Part shown: positions 58,996 to 64,000 of the stretch, in pieces | Numbering within the stretch: position 1 is the first letter of the stretch | How the letters are laid out: each line of letters opens with the position of its first letter | Source: Massilia sp. 9096 | Lineage (GTDB): Bacteria; Pseudomonadota; Gammaproteobacteria; Burkholderiales; Burkholderiaceae_D | Assembly (NCBI RefSeq): GCF_000745265.1 | Contig: NZ_JQNN01000001.1 | Location: forward strand, 4,278,001-4,342,000 | Length of the DNA stretch: 64,000 nucleotides | Direction of reading: 5' to 3' | The notes under the pieces: model-generated | The model's database searches: none | What the model saw: only the letters and a program-made list of their open reading frames with translations | Told to the model about the DNA's origin: nothing | Position numbers and translations under genes: made by a program

Positions 58996-60038
58996 TCGAG
59001 TGCCTGTTCCGCGAACCCTACCGCTTCGATTATTTCCAGGCGGTGCGCGTGCTCGAGCTCTGGCTGCGCCGCCGCGGCGTGGCCGCACAGGACGTGGCGC
59101 CGCGCTTCCTGCGCTTCGAAAACTCGACCTCGCTCGGTTCTCCGGCCAGCCAGCTGGAAGCGATCGCCACCGAGCCGCACGACATCGCCCACGACGCGCC
59201 AGCGCTGGCAGCCGCGGTGCAATCGTCGGCGCTACAGGCGATCCGCGTACGGCCCGCCTTCATGGGTTTGCTGAGCGGCACTGGCGTGCTGCCGGTCCAT
59301 TACACCGAACGCATCGCCGAACACGAGCTGCAGCACAAGGACCCCGGCCCGCGCGCTTTCCTGGACACGCTGTCGAACCGATCGCTGGCACAGTTTTATG
59401 CGGCATGGAAAAAATATCGGCTGGAGCTGCACTACCAGGGCAAGAACGACGATGGTTTTCTGCCCTTGCTGCTCCACCTGGCCGGGCTCGGTCAACCGGC
59501 CTTGCGCAAGCGCCTGCGCGCGCGCGAGGGTGGTTTGCAGGACGCAACCATCGGGTATTTTGCCGCGGCAATCCGGCATCGGCCGGTGTCCGCGGTGCAG
59601 ATCGCGCGCGTGCTGTCGGATTATTTTGGCCAGCCGGTCGAGGTCGAACAATTCGTCGGCAGCTGGTACGCGGTGCCACCAACCCAGCAAAGCACGCTCG
59701 GCAGTCCGAGCGCCACGCTGGGCCGGACCGCACTGACCGGGGCGCGCGTCTGGCAACGGGATTTGCGCCTGCGCCTGATCGCCGGGCCGCTCGATGGTCC
59801 CGGATTCGCCGCCTTCCTGCCGGGCGGCACGGCGGCGAGCGCGCTGCGCACCTTGCTGTCCCTGTTCACCGGTCTTACGCTCGAATACGAAATCGAGCTG
59901 GTGCTGCGCGCCGCCGACGTGCGCAGCGTCACGCTCGGCGACGACCAGGCCGGCCGGCTCGGCTGGGACGCCTACCTGGTTGACGCACCGCAGACGCACG
60001 ACCGGCGTGACGTGCGCTACGAGATCGCGCTTGGCTGA
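58959..60038 (+). CDS. tssG: Type VI secretion baseplate protein TssG
   Basis: A 359-residue TssG (VasB) wedge protein. It has the typical start ECLFREPYRFDYFQAVRVLE, the middle FMGLLSGTGVLPVHYTERI and FLDTLSNRSLAQFYAAWKKYR, and the C-terminal GARVWQRDLRLRLIAGPLD. It forms the wedge with TssE and TssF. It overlaps tssF by 37 bp and converges on the MOSC gene with a 22-bp overlap of the 3' ends. No further tss genes follow; tssA, B, C, D, H, I, J, L and M are not in the window. Confidence 0.94.
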   Translation: MHSTKRRIEPAVIECLFREPYRFDYFQAVRVLELWLRRRGVAAQDVAPRFLRFENSTSLGSPASQLEAIATEPHDIAHDAPALAAAVQSSALQAIRVRPAFMGLLSGTGVLPVHYTERIAEHELQHKDPGPRAFLDTLSNRSLAQFYAAWKKYRLELHYQGKNDDGFLPLLLHLAGLGQPALRKRLRAREGGLQDATIGYFAAAIRHRPVSAVQIARVLSDYFGQPVEVEQFVGSWYAVPPTQQSTLGSPSATLGRTALTGARVWQRDLRLRLIAGPLDGPGFAAFLPGGTAASALRTLLSLFTGLTLEYEIELVLRAADVRSVTLGDDQAGRLGWDAYLVDAPQTHDRRDVRYEIALG

Positions 60039-60721
60039 ATCGACTGCGCCGGTGCATCGTCGAACAAGCCGTTGCCGTTCCAGCGCACCAGTGACGGCGG
60101 CGCCTGCCGCGCCACCGCCTTTCTCGCATACCCGGGTCCGAGCTTGGCCAGCATGCGCGGAAATGCCCGGCAATAACTGGACTGCACCCCGGCCAGCCGC
60201 GCCAGCTGGGCGTACTCGACCACGGCATCCGGCGGCGCCGCATTCAGCACACGCCGTACGCGTTCGCGCCAATCGTCGGACCAGGCCGGCAAGCAGATCC
60301 CGCTAACGCGCACCGCATCGCCTTCCCGGATCACACCGCCTTTGAGCACGCGCGCCAGCATGCCGCGGCGCGGCCCGAGTGCACGCGCCAGACCCTGTCG
60401 ATAACGGTCGAGTTGTCCACAAGCTTCGCACTGAAACATCAAGCGCAGCAGCACGTCATCGCCGATATGCAGCACGGTGCCGGAACGCAGTTGCGCCGTG
60501 TCGACGTCGAGCAGCAGGTTTTCGCGCAGCGTGTGTTCTGGCAGCTCAAGTTGCGAATATGTGCCGGCATCGGCAAGCAGCACTTGGCGCGGCGACGAGG
60601 GATCGGCATGCCCGTCATGCGCCAGGCCGCTGCCGGCAATGGCATCGACCGCGTCGAGCCGCTGCGGCGCCGCGGCGCCCTGAGGGCGGATGGAGAGGGC
60701 GATGATACGTCCGATATTCAT
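60017..60721 (-). CDS. MOSC domain protein with a C-terminal alkyltransferase-like winged helix
   Basis: A 234-residue two-domain protein. Residues 1-140 are a MOSC domain: an N-terminal barrel (IGRIIALSIRP), QVLLADAGTYSQLELPEHTLRENLLLDVD and the conserved cysteine in FQCEACGQL, as in proteins that handle sulfurated molybdenum cofactor. Residues 145-215 (WRERVRRVLNAAPPDAVVEYAQLARLAGVQSSYCRAFPRML) look like the winged helix of O6-alkylguanine methyltransferases and ATL proteins, but the PCHR active site is missing. The pairing is unusual and its job unknown. The C-terminal domain may bind DNA or a partner. It is convergent with tssG, in a region otherwise rich in molybdenum genes. Confidence 0.72.
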   Translation of the reverse strand: MNIGRIIALSIRPQGAAAPQRLDAVDAIAGSGLAHDGHADPSSPRQVLLADAGTYSQLELPEHTLRENLLLDVDTAQLRSGTVLHIGDDVLLRLMFQCEACGQLDRYRQGLARALGPRRGMLARVLKGGVIREGDAVRVSGICLPAWSDDWRERVRRVLNAAPPDAVVEYAQLARLAGVQSSYCRAFPRMLAKLGPGYARKAVARQAPPSLVRWNGNGLFDDAPAQSIQPSAIS

Positions 60722-60998
60722 CGAAAGTGTTAGTTGGATACGTCGGTTAGCGATTGGACTCGAGACTTAGTTTACCTGCCTGCGCTCGTATCGCGCTGCC
60801 GGGGGATTTATACAACAAAATTGATTGCCTTTAGATAATCCGATTCAGGTATCAGATTTATCAAACCCAGTTAGGGCTTCGGGGAATAAGGTGGTGATGC
60901 ATTGCGGGTATGCGCCAGCGTCAGACAAATCGGCCATGACTGGATGCGATACGCAAACGCGCAGCCATCGAATGCACAAGCTTTCCAGGGAGCTGATG

Positions 60999-62441
60999 AT
61001 GACGCATGTTGAAGTGAGTAGAAGAAACTTCATGCAACGCTCGGCGCTGTTATTGGGAGCTTCCACGATCGCACCGACAGTATTTGGCCAAACCACCTTG
61101 ACGGTGCGTCCCGAATGGCAGTCGTTCAAGACGACGCCGCGCTACGACTCGTTCATCAAGGCGGTCAAGTTAATGAAGGCCAATACCAATGCCAACGACC
61201 CCAGGAGCTGGTCGTACTGGACCAATATCCACTTGTACCAATGTCCACATTCGGCGCCCTATTTTCTGGCCTGGCATCGCGGTTACCTGTATTACTTCGA
61301 ACGGCAATTGCGCAGCGTGTCCGGCGATACCAAACTTGTTCTGCCCTACTGGGATTACTATACCAACCCGGCATTACCGGCCGAGTTCACCAACCCCAAC
61401 GGCGGCAATCCGCTGTATATCCAGCGTGTCAATACCAACGTCCGCCAAGCGTTGACGATGGCGCCATTCTCTTCGACGCTCATCAATTTTCCCAGAGGTA
61501 CATCCAAGGCCTTCGAACCGAGTTTCGAAGGCGCGCCGCATAACCCGGTGCATGACATCATCGGCAGCTGGATGGCCGATTTGCAGTCGCCGACCGACCC
61601 GATCTTCTGGCTGCACCATGCGAATGTCGACAGATTGTGGGTGGCCTGGGTCAATGCCGGCGGCGGGCGCAAGATGCCGGCGCTGACCAACACGTACTGG
61701 TCCGGATCGCACACGTACATGAGCTCGCTGACGATGGCGCGATCATCGACCTACAGCACGCGCACGACGCTGGCATACAGCTACCAGAGCGAATCGCTTC
61801 CGAGCAAGTTGCCGTTGGCACAGCTGACGCCTGCGGACGTGCATCGCGTGCAGGCCACGCCGGAAGACCTGCGCGCAGTGCTGCCGGCGGTCGGCGCGTT
61901 CCGGTTGTCTCCGCCACGCCAGACCAGCGAACAGACGTTCGCGCTCGGCGGCGCGTTCGACGTCGGGCTCGATGAGCGCTCGATCAGTGTCCAGTTGCCG
62001 GTCAGCACGGAAAGTACGCAGACCCTGGCGCAGATCGCGACCGGCAGTACGGCGCTTTTGCCCGGCAATCCAAAACGCTACCGCTCCATCGAACTCGTCC
62101 TTGACGACGTCGAAGTCAGCGAAATCGGAAAAGCAGGAGGATATTACTACCAAGTGGTCCTGAGCATCCCCGTAGCGACGGCCGCCGCAAGCAGGTCGAG
62201 AACCATCCTCATCGGCACACTGGGCCCGTTCAAGATCAATGGGGCGGCGCATCATCATGGCGGCGGCCCTGTGCAGTTGCGCTACCGAATCGACCGCAGC
62301 GCCTTCGACAAGGCGTCATCGCGATCCGGCGCCATGTCGGTTTGGTTTGTACGGGTCAGTGGGGACCAGAGTCCCAAAGGCGGCGTCATCGGGCTTGGCG
62401 AAGTGCGGCTGGAAACCTCGACCGAGGAACAGGATCCGTAG
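60999..62441 (+). CDS. Tat-exported tyrosinase/polyphenol oxidase
   Basis: A 480-residue type-3 copper oxidase. The N-terminal SRRNFMQRSALLLGAS is a twin-arginine signal. Copper site A is IHLYQCPHSAPYFLAWHRGYL, with H-x8-H spacing. Copper site B comes from HNPVHDIIG and DPIFWLHHANVDRLW. The C-terminal 130 residues (YRSIELVLDDVEVSEIG, GPFKINGAAHHHGGGPVQL, GGVIGLGEVRLE) resemble the lid domain of plant polyphenol oxidases, which shields the site until processing. It oxidises phenols or catechols, possibly for pigment. The ATG at 60999 has GGGAG at 6 bp; earlier starts lack one. Codon and base use look lower in GC than the neighbours. Confidence 0.88.
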   Translation: MTHVEVSRRNFMQRSALLLGASTIAPTVFGQTTLTVRPEWQSFKTTPRYDSFIKAVKLMKANTNANDPRSWSYWTNIHLYQCPHSAPYFLAWHRGYLYYFERQLRSVSGDTKLVLPYWDYYTNPALPAEFTNPNGGNPLYIQRVNTNVRQALTMAPFSSTLINFPRGTSKAFEPSFEGAPHNPVHDIIGSWMADLQSPTDPIFWLHHANVDRLWVAWVNAGGGRKMPALTNTYWSGSHTYMSSLTMARSSTYSTRTTLAYSYQSESLPSKLPLAQLTPADVHRVQATPEDLRAVLPAVGAFRLSPPRQTSEQTFALGGAFDVGLDERSISVQLPVSTESTQTLAQIATGSTALLPGNPKRYRSIELVLDDVEVSEIGKAGGYYYQVVLSIPVATAAASRSRTILIGTLGPFKINGAAHHHGGGPVQLRYRIDRSAFDKASSRSGAMSVWFVRVSGDQSPKGGVIGLGEVRLETSTEEQDP

Positions 62442-62494
62442 TCAGGCAATCTGCATCGAAATGGCGGCTGCATCCTCATTTTAGGGTGAATTTC

Positions 62495-63643
62495 ATGTCG
62501 AATGGTTCCGCTATCATTGAACCTGAATACCCGGCCGTACAGCCGCCGCGTGATCAGGCGTCGCCGCATGAGATCTCGATTTCATGCTACGACGTCGTGC
62601 CGCCGTCACTCGACGACGAGCTGGTGCGGTTGTACCAGCACATGAATTCCTCGCTTTGCCACCATGCCGTTGCGCGCAGGGCGCGGCATGCTCACGCCTA
62701 TGTCGCGCGCCGGGGCGAGCAGGCGCTGGCGGTTTTCTTGTTCGAGCGTGAGAACAGCAGCATCGTGGTGTTCAATGAAATGATGCAGCTTGCGGCGGAA
62801 GAAATCGAACGGTTCGCAAAGGCCATGTTCAGCCGCTTTCCTTCGGTCTCGCGGGTCTCGTTTTCCAAGATCGGCAAGGACATCGGAACGCTGTCGCTGC
62901 CTTGGCAACAATACGGGCAGGCCGAGGATATCGTGGTGAGTTTGCCTGAAACTCCCGAGGCCTATCTGTCCCGCCTGGGTTCCAAATTGCGCCACAACAT
63001 CCGGCACCAGATGAAATCGATTTGCGCCGACTTTCCCGCGTTTTCGTTCGAAACCTATGAGAACCAGGCAATCGCTGAACAGCATGTGTCAGACCTCATC
63101 GAGTTAAAGAAAGTTAACATCGACGAAAAACGCATCAAATTCGGCGTAACGCCCGAAGACGCTGAGTGGATGATCGAGCGGGCAAAGACCCATGGCATGC
63201 TGGTGGTTGCCCTGCTCGACGGTAAAGTATGCGGCGGCAGTTTGAGCTTTCGTCTTGGGGACCATTATTTTTCGCATCTGAACGGCTACGACCCGCGATT
63301 TGCAAAATACAGCCTGGGCATGCTGTGCTGCTATCTCGCCATCAAGGAACAGATCGAGCGTGGGGCGAAGGAGGCGCATCTGCTGTGGGGACGTAACCCG
63401 TACAAATTCAAGCTGCTCGGCGTACAGCGCGATTTGGCCAACCTGGATATCTACCGGTCGCGTATGCAGTATTACCTGCATTGCCATCGTGTCTTTAGAA
63501 ATGCACGCAATAATTTCGTTGAGAAGCAAAAGCAGATGCTGCTGGAAAATACGCAACGCAGCGGTTTGATGCCCTCCCTGCTGGGCCGGATCGTCAAGGT
63601 CATGCGAACGATCAAGCGCTCGAACTTTCGACCTGCCAGCTGA
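62495..63643 (+). CDS. GNAT/FemAB-like N-acyltransferase
   Basis: A 382-residue protein whose middle and C-terminal part (SRLGSKLRHNIRHQMKSI, DLIELKKVNIDEKRIKFGVTPEDAEWMIERA, GMLVVALLDGKVCGGSLSFRLGDHYFSHLNGYDPRFAKYSLGML) matches the Acetyltransf_6 (CelD/BcsL, FemAB-like) type. The N-terminal 160 residues form a second, less conserved GNAT-like lobe. Such proteins acylate amino groups, often in exopolysaccharide or lipid pathways. It is 53 bp downstream of the tyrosinase gene and likely shares its transcript. The ribosome site before the ATG (62495) is weak. The substrate is unknown. Confidence 0.75.
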   Translation: MSNGSAIIEPEYPAVQPPRDQASPHEISISCYDVVPPSLDDELVRLYQHMNSSLCHHAVARRARHAHAYVARRGEQALAVFLFERENSSIVVFNEMMQLAAEEIERFAKAMFSRFPSVSRVSFSKIGKDIGTLSLPWQQYGQAEDIVVSLPETPEAYLSRLGSKLRHNIRHQMKSICADFPAFSFETYENQAIAEQHVSDLIELKKVNIDEKRIKFGVTPEDAEWMIERAKTHGMLVVALLDGKVCGGSLSFRLGDHYFSHLNGYDPRFAKYSLGMLCCYLAIKEQIERGAKEAHLLWGRNPYKFKLLGVQRDLANLDIYRSRMQYYLHCHRVFRNARNNFVEKQKQMLLENTQRSGLMPSLLGRIVKVMRTIKRSNFRPAS

Positions 63644-63679
63644 TTCGCACTGATGGCGCGGCGGGAGCTACTGAAAAAA

Positions 63680-63705
63680 TGCCGGCCTGAAAACTCAGGC
63701 CGGCA
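63680..63705 (-). terminator. Rho-independent terminator of glmS
   Basis: TGCCGGCCTGA (63680-63690) and TCAGGCCGGCA (63695-63705) pair perfectly around AAAC. On the minus strand six T residues follow. Confidence 0.88.
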
Positions 63706-63769
63706 CCTTAGATACCTGGCGGAAACGGATTACAAGCAGAAACGAACGGCCCGATTCCCCTCAAGGGAC

Positions 63770-64000
63770 TTACTCCACCGTCACCGACTTCGCCAGGTTG
63801 CGCGGCTTGTCGACGTCGGTGCCGCGCGCCAGCGCAGTGTGGTAAGCCAGCAGCTGCAACGCAGCGACGTGCAGGATTGGCGACAGCAGACCGTAGTGTT
63901 CCGGCAGGCGGATCACGTGCAGGCCGTCACCCGAGGTGATGTGGGTGTCGACGTCGGCGAACACGTACAACTGGCCGCCGCGGGCGCGCACTTCCTGCAT
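63770..64000 (-). CDS. glmS: Glutamine-fructose-6-phosphate aminotransferase, 3' end (partial)
   Basis: Only the last 76 codons are inside the window; the gene continues beyond the right edge. The end of the SIS isomerase half is unmistakable: [45 protein letters not shown]. GlmS makes glucosamine-6-phosphate, the entry to peptidoglycan and LPS amino sugars. The run to the stop is followed by a perfect terminator 64 bp away. As it feeds the same amino-sugar pool as the murQ cluster at the other end of the window, the two are metabolically linked though not co-transcribed. Confidence 0.96.
   Translation of the reverse strand: MQEVRARGGQLYVFADVDTHITSGDGLHVIRLPEHYGLLSPILHVAALQLLAYHTALARGTDVDKPRNLAKSVTVE

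Overview
The window is a high-GC, gene-dense chromosomal segment with no insertion sequences, prophage or CRISPR. Gene content points to a betaproteobacterium of the Oxalobacteraceae (Massilia/Telluria/Duganella type). The grounds are a PEP-CTERM exported protein, the liu leucine-catabolism genes interleaved with bio genes, the rsmI-lpoA-yraN-diaA-dolP block, a tRNA-Pro(TGG) with encoded CCA, and a T6SS baseplate block. The taxonomic call is inference from family resemblance; no database search was made.

Left part (1-10.8 kb): a minus-strand run of seven genes for cell-wall recovery (murQ, an AmpG-like permease, a DigH-like glycosidase, a BadF-type amino-sugar kinase, an AmiD-like amidase, a LysR regulator and a VanX-like D-Ala-D-Ala dipeptidase). 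Divergent from it are a serine beta-lactamase-fold hydrolase and a DadA-like D-amino acid dehydrogenase. Together they can take peptidoglycan fragments to sugar phosphate, peptides and pyruvate.

11-22.5 kb: ychJ, carrying a 34-nt perfect palindrome inside its coding sequence. It is followed by a long plus-strand block in which leucine/isovalerate catabolism (liuB, liuC, liuD, mvaB/liuE) encloses the biotin operon (bioA-F-D-B), so the biotin-dependent carboxylase lies around the genes for its own cofactor. The block ends at a shared terminator and tRNA-Pro. 22.6-28 kb: the conserved rsmI / lpoA-yraN-diaA-dolP envelope and DNA-replication block, then a TlpA-like redoxin and an unknown lipoprotein.

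28-47 kb: a SUV3-like RNA helicase; a PEP-CTERM protein with a well-formed sigma-54 promoter; lipA-lipB-ybeD; a FecR/DUF6600 repeat protein; a LysE exporter; HU; an orphan BrnA-type antitoxin; a DUF808 membrane protein; a PAS-GGDEF-EAL protein; a TonB receptor; a DUF885 protein; a 34-residue small protein gene; an alcohol dehydrogenase-like enzyme; and a glutaminyl cyclase.

47-64 kb: a molybdenum-themed stretch (xdhC, modABC, a ModE box and divergent modE, and later a MOSC fusion protein) with a beta/gamma-crystallin protein inside it. Next is an isolated T6SS baseplate island (tssK divergent from tssE-F-G) whose tssK is followed at 2 bp by a membrane-anchored, catalytically dead ketosynthase-like protein. 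The window ends with a Tat-exported tyrosinase, a FemAB/GNAT-like transferase and the 3' end of glmS. The most unusual items are the ketosynthase-like pseudoenzyme of the T6SS island, the sigma-54 PEP-CTERM promoter, the palindrome inside ychJ and the MOSC/alkyltransferase-like fusion.
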